A stretch of 64,000 nt of DNA from the NCBI GenBank assembly GCA_934541115.1, contig CAKTDF010000005.1:35593-99592 (forward strand), written 5' to 3'. The position numbers and the translations under genes were made by a program. Under the pieces are notes generated by a model. The model made no database searches, had not been told where the DNA came from, and saw nothing but the letters and a program-made list of their open reading frames with translations. Position 1 is the stretch's first letter; every line of letters starts with the position of its first letter. Source of the stretch: an uncultured Eubacteriales bacterium (GTDB lineage: Bacteria; Bacillota; Clostridia; Oscillospirales; Acutalibacteraceae). Of this stretch, positions 54,297 through 61,673 are shown piece by piece.

Positions 54297-55682
54297 ATGA
54301 AAATTGAGCACAAAGGACTAAGCGAAATCAACGGCTCTCTTGTTATCCTTGAGGGCGTCAAAAAGCCGATGAACGAGGAACTTGTTGAAATTCAGCTCGA
54401 TGACAAAACAACACGTACCGGCAGAATCGTTGCCATTGAGGGCGACAAGGCTGCCGTTCAGGTGTTTGAGGGAACACGCGGCATCTCCATGGTCAACACC
54501 ACGACCGTTCTGACCGGAAAGCCGATGGAAATGAAGCTTTCTCCGGAGATTCTCGGACGTGTTTTTGACGGACTCGGCAGACCCATTGACGGACTCGGCG
54601 AGGTATTCCCCAAAAAGTGTATGAACATCAACGGAAAGCCGATAAATCCCGTTTCCCGTATCTATCCCAAAAACTATATAAGAACAGGTATATCCTCAAT
54701 AGACTGCCTCACAACCCTGATCAGAGGGCAAAAGCTGCCGATCTTCAGCGGGTCCGGTATGAGCCACAATGAGCTTGCCGTTCAGATTGTGCGCCAGGCT
54801 TCAATTGCGGATAACGATGATTTTGCAATCGTTTTTGCTGCCATGGGCGTTAAAAACGACGTTGCGCAATACTTCCGCTCCTCATTTGAAAAGGCTAATG
54901 TCATGGACAGGGTGGTAATGTTCCTCAACCTTTCAAACGACCCGATCATTGAAAGAATAATCACTCCGCGCTGCGCTCTGACAGCGGCAGAATATCTTGC
55001 ATATGAGCTTGGAAAACACATTCTTGTTATTCTCACGGATATGACGTCATACTGCGAGGCTCTGCGTGAATTCAGTTCCTCAAAGGGCGAAATTCCCGGC
55101 AGAAAGGGCTATCCCGGCTATCTTTATTCTGACCTTGCAACGCTTTATGAGCGTGCCGGAATAATCAAGGACTCTCCTGGTTCGGTTACGCAGATACCGA
55201 TTCTCACAATGCCCAATGATGATATTACTCATCCGATTCCGGACCTCACCGGTTACATCACCGAGGGTCAGATCGTTCTTGACAGAGGACTTGACACAAA
55301 GGGCGTTTATCCTCCGGTCAACGTTCTCCCGTCTCTTTCGCGTTTGATGAAAGACGGTATCGGTGCAGGCTACACAAGAGAGGATCATCAGGCTCTTGCC
55401 AATCAGCTTTTTGCCTCATACGCAAAGGTTCAGGACGCAAAGGCTCTTGCTTCGGTTATCGGCGAGGACGAGCTTTCAGAAAATGACAAGCTCATAATGA
55501 AATTCGGCAAGGAGTTTGAAAAGGTTTTCATCAATCAGGGCGAAAATGAAAACAGAACCATTGAACAGACCCTTGACCTCGGCTGGAAGCTTCTTTCAAT
55601 GCTGCCGGACAGCGAGCTTGACCGTGTTGACGAGGCATTGCTCAAAAAATACCTCAAACGTGACGCGGGCAAAAAGGAGTGA
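54297..55682 (+). CDS. ntpB: V-type ATPase regulatory subunit B
   Basis: The 461-aa non-catalytic partner of A. The P-loop position reads [18 protein letters not shown], without the GKT, as is normal for B subunits. The nucleotide-interface Arg region is [13 protein letters not shown] near residue 350, and [20 protein letters not shown] is highly conserved. AAGGAGGGATAACA gives a strong start, 12 bp after subunit A. Confidence 0.98.
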   Translation: MKIEHKGLSEINGSLVILEGVKKPMNEELVEIQLDDKTTRTGRIVAIEGDKAAVQVFEGTRGISMVNTTTVLTGKPMEMKLSPEILGRVFDGLGRPIDGLGEVFPKKCMNINGKPINPVSRIYPKNYIRTGISSIDCLTTLIRGQKLPIFSGSGMSHNELAVQIVRQASIADNDDFAIVFAAMGVKNDVAQYFRSSFEKANVMDRVVMFLNLSNDPIIERIITPRCALTAAEYLAYELGKHILVILTDMTSYCEALREFSSSKGEIPGRKGYPGYLYSDLATLYERAGIIKDSPGSVTQIPILTMPNDDITHPIPDLTGYITEGQIVLDRGLDTKGVYPPVNVLPSLSRLMKDGIGAGYTREDHQALANQLFASYAKVQDAKALASVIGEDELSENDKLIMKFGKEFEKVFINQGENENRTIEQTLDLGWKLLSMLPDSELDRVDEALLKKYLKRDAGKKE

Positions 55683-55688
55683 TAAATA

Positions 55689-56300
55689 ATGAGTCAGCAA
55701 GTCTTTCCGACCAAGGCTAATTTGATGAATACCAAAAAGTCGCTTCAGCTCGCAAAGCTCGGATACGACTTGATGGACAGAAAGCGTAATATCCTTGTTC
55801 GCGAAATGATGAGCCTCATTGACGAGGCAAAGTCCGTTCAAGAGAATATCGGCAAGGTGTATGAAAAGGCGTATGCCGCGCTGAGGCAGGCGAGCCTTTC
55901 GCTTGGCGATTGTTCGCGCTTTGCCGGGGCGATACCCGTCAGCGATGACCTTAAAATCGACTACCGCAGTGTTATGGGCGTTGAAATTCCGACGGTTGAG
56001 CTGACGGAAGAAAAAAACGATGTAACATCTTTCGGTTTTGAGCAGACCAATTCGGCGTTTGACGAGGCGTGTGTACTTTTCGGTCAGGTCAAAAAGCTGA
56101 CTGCCGAACTTGCTGAAATTGAAAATTCCGTTTGCCGCCTTGCAGACGCGGTCAAAAAGACTCAAAAACGCTCAAACGCGCTTTCAAACATCATGATTCC
56201 GCGTTTTGAGGAGACCGTTAAGTACATTACAGACGCTCTTGAAGAAAAGGAGAGGGAGGATTTCTCTCGCCTTAAAATCACCAAAAAGAACAAAAAGTAA
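55689..56300 (+). CDS. ntpD: V-type ATPase subunit D (central stalk)
   Basis: A 203-aa rotor shaft. The N-terminal helix opens with FPTKANLMNTKKSLQLAKLG and the C-terminal helix has RSNALSNIMIPRFEETVKYI then a basic end (RLKITKKNKK), the expected antiparallel coiled coil. GGAGTGATAAATA precedes the ATG, 6 bp after subunit B. It is the last gene of the operon. No clear terminator directly follows; the next gene's promoter begins 32 bp on. Confidence 0.96.
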   Translation: MSQQVFPTKANLMNTKKSLQLAKLGYDLMDRKRNILVREMMSLIDEAKSVQENIGKVYEKAYAALRQASLSLGDCSRFAGAIPVSDDLKIDYRSVMGVEIPTVELTEEKNDVTSFGFEQTNSAFDEACVLFGQVKKLTAELAEIENSVCRLADAVKKTQKRSNALSNIMIPRFEETVKYITDALEEKEREDFSRLKITKKNKK

Positions 56301-56332
56301 CGAAAAATTAATAAGGTTACACTTTTGTTCTC

Positions 56333-56361
56333 TTTACAAGTTTGGAAATATAATGTATAAT
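56333..56361 (+). promoter_or_regulatory. Promoter of the lipoprotein gene
   Basis: TTTACA (56333-56338) and TATAAT (56356-56361) are 17 bp apart. The leader contains two hairpins, TTGACGGGAGC/GCTCCCGTCAA (56364-56402) and GAACGGT/ACCGTTC (56414-56433). The first is followed by an imperfect T run and could also end V-ATPase transcription. Confidence 0.6.
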
Positions 56362-56458
56362 GGTTGACGGGAGCCGGTCGAATTAAGCTTTGCTCCCGTC
56401 AACTAATATTTTTGAACGGTAAAAATGACCGTTCGGCTCAATTTTGGAGGTTGTATTT

Positions 56459-56890
56459 ATGCTTAAAAAAATTACTGCTATTGCTCTGGTTTTGACCGTT
56501 GTTGTCTGCTGCTTTGCAGGCTGCGCTTTCACTCCGGACAAAAAAATCATCGGCTCATGGAAGGATTCAACCGGCGTTTTCGGTATTGAGTTCAAGGATG
56601 GCGGCATTGTTAAGCTCAGCGGTAATGCTTCTGCAATTTCGAGTCTCTTTTCTGCGCTCAGCGTTGACTCCGAGGGAACCTATACTGTTACCAAAGACGA
56701 AAACAAGCAGTATCACGTTACCGTAACATTTAAGTTTATCGGCGAGATTACCCGCGAGTATATTATCTCAGAAGTAACGAGCGATGTTCTTACACTTAAA
56801 TCCGTTGACGGAGACGGCGTTTTAACTCTTGTCAAGGCTGACGCTTCCGCAACGACCAAAGCAGAAACGGAAAGCACGACCGCTGCGTAA
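56459..56890 (+). CDS. Lipoprotein with one beta-rich WxD-type domain
   Basis: A 143-aa predicted lipoprotein. MLKKITAIALVLTVVVCC leads to the lipobox FAGC, with lipidation at about Cys23. The body is one domain beginning KKIIGSWKDSTGVFGIEFKD and continuing through GTYTVTKDENKQYHVTV to VLTLKSVDGDGVLTLVK. The same pattern occurs three times in the next gene, so this is a lipocalin-like repeat family of the DUF5640 kind, named cautiously. It ends in a Thr-rich TTKAETESTTAA that matches the linker of the next gene. GGAGGTTGTATTT sets the start. Ligand unknown. Confidence 0.8.
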   Translation: MLKKITAIALVLTVVVCCFAGCAFTPDKKIIGSWKDSTGVFGIEFKDGGIVKLSGNASAISSLFSALSVDSEGTYTVTKDENKQYHVTVTFKFIGEITREYIISEVTSDVLTLKSVDGDGVLTLVKADASATTKAETESTTAA

Positions 56891-57084
56891 CAAACCCTGC
56901 GGTCATATCGGCAACGCGAATTAAAGGTTTTGGAAACGCTGATCAATTGAAAGTGCAGATATTGGCGGAAAATTTTTGCCTCAGATTGCATAAGACATCG
57001 CAGGCAGTACTGTCGTACCCCCAAAATGGATTATACGATATGGCGTGGAATATACCTGCCGGGATCTGTGCTCATTGATCAGTG

Positions 57085-57137
57085 TTTTCTTAATGCAATA
57101 CCGCACACCTCAATTGTATGGTATTGCATTAAGAAAA
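57085..57137. repeat. Perfect 18-bp inverted repeat
   Basis: TTTTCTTAATGCAATACC (57085-57102) is matched exactly by its complement at 57120-57137, loop 17 nt. It has no T run on the plus strand, so it is not an obvious terminator alone. It is immediately followed by a terminator-like hairpin (57139-57184). Confidence 0.7.
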
Positions 57138-57138
57138 G

Positions 57139-57184
57139 CGGCTGTGTTCCAGACATATTATTTTGTGTTCTCAGCCGTTTTTTT
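57139..57184 (+). terminator. Terminator upstream of the triple-repeat protein gene
   Basis: CGGCTG (57139-57144) pairs with CAGCCG (57172-57177), then seven T. The loop is long (27 nt). It lies in the 56891-57248 gap, which otherwise holds only the inverted repeat. Confidence 0.55.
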
Positions 57185-57248
57185 GAACAGCCTGACTTTA
57201 TTTACCCCAAGTTAAAACAGCAATGATTTGAGAACGGAGGATTATAAA

Positions 57249-58364
57249 ATGAAAAAAAGCACAAAAATTCTGATCTCGGTGATTGCCGCAACGCTCGTTC
57301 TCTGCATTGCAATCGTTGCCGGCGTAAGTATCGCCAAAAAAAAGGGGAATGAGCCTTCCGGCAATCCGTCCGGCGCAGTCTCGGGTGAAAGTGCACAAGG
57401 CACCACCGCAGAAAGCACGACCGCCGCGCCCACGCTTGAGCAGCAGCTTATAGGAAAATGGATGGACAGCGCGAACATGAGCGGTTTTGAGTTCTTTGCG
57501 GACGGCACCGTAAACGTTACCTACGTCAATATTGCAATAGTCAACGGAACCGTCAAGGGTACCTATACCGTGAACGGCAACACTGTTGATATCAAGTTTT
57601 CAATCTATACGAAAACAGTTCAGAGAACATATGAAGCCTCCGTTATTCCTCAAACCGAGTTGACGCTTAAAAATAAGGACGACGGCGAGATTTCAACATA
57701 TTCTTTTGTAAAGAGCGATTCTGAACAGAGCACTTCTTCATCGGGTTCGGTTGCGGGCAATGACATCACCGGTGTTTGGTCAAACACTGACGGCAGCATA
57801 AAATATGCTTTCGGCAGCGATTCCTCTGTTGAAATAAGCTTTATCAAGGGCAGAATGAGCTCCGTTTCTTCAAATGAACTCAACGGCACTTATAAGGGAA
57901 TCTATATGACGAATGAAAACAAGCTGACGGTTCAGTTCATGATGAATGAGGAAAAGATCACACAGGAGTTCACGTATCAGATTTCCGGCAACACAATAAG
58001 TCTCACAGAGCAAAACGGTGAAACGACTCTGCTTGTCCGCGGAGGTACCGGCGGCAGCACGGTCGGAACAGGCTCGGACTTGGTGGGAAAATGGACCGAT
58101 GGCGCTGATTTGAGCGGTTATAACTTTAAAAGCGACGGTACGGTTGACGTAACTTATGTCAACTTTACTGTACCTGTTGTGAATACAAAAATTGACGGAA
58201 CATACCCAGGAACCTATTCAGTGTCCGGCGGAAAGCTCAGCGTCAACATATCTGTTTACGGAAAAACCGTAAATCATGAATACGAATTTTCAGTTTCCGG
58301 CGACAGCCTGACGCTTAAAGATACGGAAAGCGGAAAAACCTCAACATACAGGAGAGCAAGCTGA
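57249..58364 (+). CDS. Membrane-anchored protein with three beta-rich repeats
   Basis: A 371-aa surface protein. MKKSTKILISVIAATLVLCI is an uncleaved signal anchor followed by a Gly/Ser/Thr-rich linker (AQGTTAESTTAAPTLEQQ). Three copies of the domain seen in the upstream lipoprotein follow: from LIGKWMDSANMSGFEFFADG (near residue 67), from ITGVWSNTDGSIKYAFGSDS (near residue 170), and from LVGKWTDGADLSGYNFKSDG (near residue 277). Each ends in a TLKxxDxG or LTEQNGET strand. Repeats 1 and 3 are the closest pair (GTVNVTYVN against GTVDVTYVN). Start 57249 follows CGGAGGATTATAAA. It overlaps the deacylase gene by one base. Function unknown. Confidence 0.85.
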   Translation: MKKSTKILISVIAATLVLCIAIVAGVSIAKKKGNEPSGNPSGAVSGESAQGTTAESTTAAPTLEQQLIGKWMDSANMSGFEFFADGTVNVTYVNIAIVNGTVKGTYTVNGNTVDIKFSIYTKTVQRTYEASVIPQTELTLKNKDDGEISTYSFVKSDSEQSTSSSGSVAGNDITGVWSNTDGSIKYAFGSDSSVEISFIKGRMSSVSSNELNGTYKGIYMTNENKLTVQFMMNEEKITQEFTYQISGNTISLTEQNGETTLLVRGGTGGSTVGTGSDLVGKWTDGADLSGYNFKSDGTVDVTYVNFTVPVVNTKIDGTYPGTYSVSGGKLSVNISVYGKTVNHEYEFSVSGDSLTLKDTESGKTSTYRRAS

Positions 58365-58858
58365 TGACGGAAAAAGAAAGAGTATATGCCGCGCTTGATG
58401 AGCTCGGCATAAAATATAAAGTTATAGATCATCCCGAGGTGCACACGATTGAGGAAATGGACGCACTCGGTGTTTTCACGGACGGCGAGGTCTGCAAGAA
58501 TCTCTTTTTGCGCAATGCCAACGGTAAGACGCATTATGTCGTTTCTATGCTCAAGGATAAGCACCCGGATATTCAGAATACAATACGTGCACAACTCGGT
58601 TGTTCAAGGCTTTCCTTCGGTTCCGATGAAAGACTGATGAAGCATCTCGGACTGAAACCCGGAGCGGTGTCTCCGTTCGGAATCATCAATGACGATTCTC
58701 ATGAGGTCAATCTTGTTTTTGACAGCGATCTCAAAAAGGTTGACGGCTATGTCGGTTTTCACCCGAACGATTGCACATCGTTTGTTTGGCTGACTTTCAG
58801 CGACCTTTTGAGGTTCATAAAGCATTACGGCAACGACGTATATTATATTGACTGCTGA
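58364..58858 (+). CDS. ProX/YbaK-family aminoacyl-tRNA deacylase
   Basis: A 164-aa free-standing editing domain that hydrolyses mischarged tRNA, in ProX mainly Ala-tRNA(Pro). The start KERVYAALDELGIKYKVIDH, then HTIEEMDALG, VCKNLFLRN with the conserved catalytic-site Lys, SFGSDERLMKHLGLKPGAVS, and a final FHPNDCTSFVWLTFSDLLRF all match ProX-type proteins. It overlaps the preceding membrane-protein gene (TGATG) with AGGAGAG just upstream, so the two are coupled, an odd pairing of a surface protein and a tRNA editor. A hairpin follows. Confidence 0.9.
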   Translation: MTEKERVYAALDELGIKYKVIDHPEVHTIEEMDALGVFTDGEVCKNLFLRNANGKTHYVVSMLKDKHPDIQNTIRAQLGCSRLSFGSDERLMKHLGLKPGAVSPFGIINDDSHEVNLVFDSDLKKVDGYVGFHPNDCTSFVWLTFSDLLRFIKHYGNDVYYIDC

Positions 58859-58882
58859 CTGTGCAGATCATTAAAGTATAAA

Positions 58883-58927
58883 CACCGTCCTTTTTTCATA
58901 TTTATTGAAAAAAGGACGGTGCTTTTT
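58883..58927 (+). terminator. Hairpin terminator overlapping the spmA ribosome binding site
   Basis: A perfect 16-bp stem, CACCGTCCTTTTTTCA (58883-58898) with its complement at 58906-58921, is followed by CTTTTTA. The right arm contains the AAAGGA that serves spmA, whose ATG is at 58928. It can terminate the deacylase transcript and, in any read-through, hide the spmA site. Confidence 0.8.
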
Positions 58928-59515
58928 ATGATGAATTACGTTTGGCCGGTGATGATTCTGTTTGCATTCGCGGCGAGCATTGTCACCGGCAATATGTCTG
59001 CTCTTTCCGCGTCGGTTATTCAAGGGGGACAGGATGCGGTGAGCCTGCTCTTGCGCCTTGTTGCAATGCTCTGCCTTTGGGGCGGAATAATGGAAATTGC
59101 AGACAGTGCCGGAGTGACAAAAGCGGTCAGCCGACTGCTTTCACCTGTGTTGAAGCTTATTTTTCCAAAACTCAGAAAAAACGATTATGTTCTTGAGGCA
59201 GTGTCAATGAACATCACCGCCAATGTGCTTGGGCTCGGCAACGCCGCAACGCCGCTTGGGCTTGAGGCGATGCGCCGGTTGCAGGAAATCAATCCTGACC
59301 CTCTCACGGCAAGCGACGAAATGGTGGTTTTTGTTGTGATGAACACTGCGGCGATGCATATTGTGCCAACGACCGTTGCAACGCTCAGAGGACAGTACGG
59401 CTCGGAAAGCCCGATGGCAATTATGCCTGCGTCAATTTTGACCTCGTTTTGCGCATTGACGATTGCCATAACTTGCGCAAAGCTCGGCAACCGGGTGAGG
59501 AAGAAAAAGCTATGA
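58928..59515 (+). CDS. spmA: Spore maturation protein A
   Basis: A 195-aa membrane protein of the nucleoside-recognition (Gate) family, needed in Bacillus for spore core dehydration. Seen are MNYVWPVMILFAFAASIVTG, the conserved SMNITANVLGLGNAATPLGL (near residue 92), and VVFVVMNTAAMHIVPTTVAT. The product has about five helices. The start may be 58928 or the adjacent ATG at 58931. The site AAAGGA lies 11 nt upstream within a hairpin. It is followed by spmB with a 4-bp overlap. Confidence 0.94.
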   Translation: MMNYVWPVMILFAFAASIVTGNMSALSASVIQGGQDAVSLLLRLVAMLCLWGGIMEIADSAGVTKAVSRLLSPVLKLIFPKLRKNDYVLEAVSMNITANVLGLGNAATPLGLEAMRRLQEINPDPLTASDEMVVFVVMNTAAMHIVPTTVATLRGQYGSESPMAIMPASILTSFCALTIAITCAKLGNRVRKKKL

Positions 59516-60036
59516 TGGATGTAATCGGAATCTGGGTGCTGCCGCTCATGGTGGTGCTCATTGTTGCTTTTGGAATTTTCAAAAGGGTAAAGGTTTTTGA
59601 CCTTTTTATGAGCGGAGCAAAAAAAGGACTTACGACAGTATATGATCTGCTGCCCACAATTACCGGTCTTGTTGTTGCGGTAACAATGCTCAGAGCAAGC
59701 GGAGGAATGGAATTGATTGCAAAAGCATTTTCGCCTCTTGCTTCTTTTCTCGGCGTACCGCAGGAAACTGTGCCTATGGCGCTGTTGAGTCCCATATCCG
59801 GCGGAGGTTCGCTGAGCCTTTTTGAGTCTGTTCTCAAAACCGACGGACCGGATTCCTTTCTCGGTCAGGTGGCGTCTGTTCTGATGGGTTCAACGGACAC
59901 AACGCTTTATGCTGTGACGGTGTATTACTCTGCGGTCGGAATCAAAAAAACGCGGCATACGCTTTATGCCGGACTTGCGGCGGATTTTGCTTCGTTCGTT
60001 TTGTCGGCATATTTTGTTAGGCTCACACTTCAGTGA
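59512..60036 (+). CDS. spmB: Spore maturation protein B
   Basis: A 174-aa partner of SpmA with the same Gate-type fold. Marks are IWVLPLMVVLIVAFGIFKRV, MLRASGGMELIAKAFSPLAS, PMALLSPISGGGSLSLFESV, and MGSTDTTLYAVTVYYSAVGI. It starts in the ATGA overlap with spmA after GAGGAAG. Together they imply an endospore-forming ancestor. No terminator is obvious after it; the 60037-60291 gap holds the next promoter. Confidence 0.95.
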   Translation: MMDVIGIWVLPLMVVLIVAFGIFKRVKVFDLFMSGAKKGLTTVYDLLPTITGLVVAVTMLRASGGMELIAKAFSPLASFLGVPQETVPMALLSPISGGGSLSLFESVLKTDGPDSFLGQVASVLMGSTDTTLYAVTVYYSAVGIKKTRHTLYAGLAADFASFVLSAYFVRLTLQ

Positions 60037-60198
60037 GTTGAAAAAGCCAAATCCGGTGTGCCCGATGCCCGGTGCAGGAAATGTTTTCTTCGCTGATGAA
60101 GAATTATTGGAGACGGCTTGATACGCGCTCGTTATTTTTGGAGTACGGCTACTTGAATGGGCAGACCGAAATATTGATATTTACGTAAGTTTTTGCTC

Positions 60199-60227
60199 TT
60201 GAAATGAGCAGGAGTATATGATAAAAT
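60199..60227 (+). promoter_or_regulatory. Promoter of the SH3b protein gene
   Basis: TTGAAA (60199-60204) and TAAAAT (60222-60227) are 17 bp apart, about 65 bp before the start at 60292. Confidence 0.55.
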
Positions 60228-60291
60228 ATATCAGATAAAATGGGATTGTGTATAAAATCTATATTTCAGAAAATAAAGGGAGTTGAAGAAT

Positions 60292-61641
60292 ATGAAGTGC
60301 AGCTTTTGCGGAAAAGAACTTGAGCCGGGCTCCGGCTTTTGCCCTCACTGCGGAACAATGATGAGCGTTGACAATTCAACGGAAGAAAATGTTACAGTCA
60401 GCGATGAACAAAAATATGAACCGGACAGGAGCGATGTCTATTCAAATGAGGTTGCCCAAGAGGAGCCGGAAAAAGTGGAGCCGCTTGACGAATACGAGGA
60501 TGTTCCGGAGTATGTTCCGAACATTGAAAACGACAATATTGACACCAAAGGAAAAAACTATGACGTTGACGATCCGTTTGACGCTTTGCATGAGGACGAG
60601 GAGCAGAAACGCACTCCCGCAGCGGATGATGATGACGGAGACGATATGTACTTAAAGCCGAAGAACGGCAAAAAGGGCGGCGTTGCGATTGCACTGCTTG
60701 CCGTGGCGCTCGTTGCGGTTATCGCCGTGGGAGTAAATGTACTCAGAAAGAACGGAAGTTTTCCAGTTCTTTCAAAAACAATGGATAGCTCATCTTCTGA
60801 TTCTGCCGTAACAACAGAAAATCAGACAGAAAAGACAACGGAGGGCAAAACCGAGCAAACAAAGGCAGACGAAGAAACAAAAGAGACAAAAGAGACAAAG
60901 GAAACCAAAGAAACAACAACTGAAAAAGAAATCAAGGAAACCGAAAAGACCACAGAAAAGGAAACAACCAAGGCGGCGGCAACGACAAAAGAAAAAACTA
61001 CCGTTCCCGCGACCGCAACATCGGCTTCGACCACAAAGACGCCGACAACAACAAGAGCAGTTTCAACCACAAAAGCTCCGTCAACAACGAGAACCCCCTC
61101 AACAACAAAAGCTCCGTCAACCACAAAGGTTCCCTCAACAACAGCTCCGGCGTCAAAACCGTCAAAGTATTACTCTTCACCATTGACAAGATATGTTGCG
61201 ACCGACGGAATTTCGCTGCGCAAGGCTGCGTCACAGTCAGCCGCAAGAATCCTTTATCTTTCGGTTGGCAATGACGTAAAAGTCTACGGAGAAGAAAACG
61301 GTTTTTATTACATATACAGTCCTCGCTACGGCATTTACGGCTGGGTGAAAAAGAGCACGCTTTCAAAGAACAGACCGGTTGCCGAAAGCGAATCAAAGGT
61401 TTCCGGCGTTATTGCTCCGGACAAGAAGTATGCGTCGGCAAAGAGTGCAACCGTTGCCACCTCAGAGGGTCTCAGACTCAGAAAAGGACCCGGCACATCA
61501 TATGATGTTATCCGCATGATAGGCGGCGGATATCCGCTCAAAGTCATCGGCACAAGCAGCAAAAATTCGGGTTGGGTCTATGTCAACGATATTACCCACG
61601 GCGTTTCGGGTTGGGTATCTGCACAGTACATTAAGTATTAA
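60292..61641 (+). CDS. Zinc-ribbon, transmembrane, tandem SH3b protein
   Basis: A 449-aa modular protein. Residues 1-22 are a zinc ribbon (CSFCGKELEPGSGFCPHCG). An acidic segment follows to about 125 (DDDDGDDMYL), then one helix at about 130-150 (GVAIALLAVALVAVIAVGVN). About 120 Thr/Lys/Glu-rich residues come next, with ETKETKETKETK and TTKAPSTTRTPSTTKAPSTT repeats. Two bacterial SH3 domains end it: YVATDGISLRKAASQSAARI (near 300-360) and ATSEGLRLRKGPGTSYDVIR (near 386-449). SH3b domains usually bind peptidoglycan, so the C-terminus is outside and the ribbon inside. No catalytic domain. GGGAGTTGAAGAAT precedes ATG 60292. Confidence 0.88.
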   Translation: MKCSFCGKELEPGSGFCPHCGTMMSVDNSTEENVTVSDEQKYEPDRSDVYSNEVAQEEPEKVEPLDEYEDVPEYVPNIENDNIDTKGKNYDVDDPFDALHEDEEQKRTPAADDDDGDDMYLKPKNGKKGGVAIALLAVALVAVIAVGVNVLRKNGSFPVLSKTMDSSSSDSAVTTENQTEKTTEGKTEQTKADEETKETKETKETKETTTEKEIKETEKTTEKETTKAAATTKEKTTVPATATSASTTKTPTTTRAVSTTKAPSTTRTPSTTKAPSTTKVPSTTAPASKPSKYYSSPLTRYVATDGISLRKAASQSAARILYLSVGNDVKVYGEENGFYYIYSPRYGIYGWVKKSTLSKNRPVAESESKVSGVIAPDKKYASAKSATVATSEGLRLRKGPGTSYDVIRMIGGGYPLKVIGTSSKNSGWVYVNDITHGVSGWVSAQYIKY

Positions 61642-61673
61642 ACATAAATTACAAAACAAGCAAGGAGAAGAAA

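Noticed and set aside
54730..54790. Degenerate P-loop in V-ATPase subunit B
   Set aside because: Loss of the GKT motif is normal for the non-catalytic B subunit, so it is no sign of inactivation.
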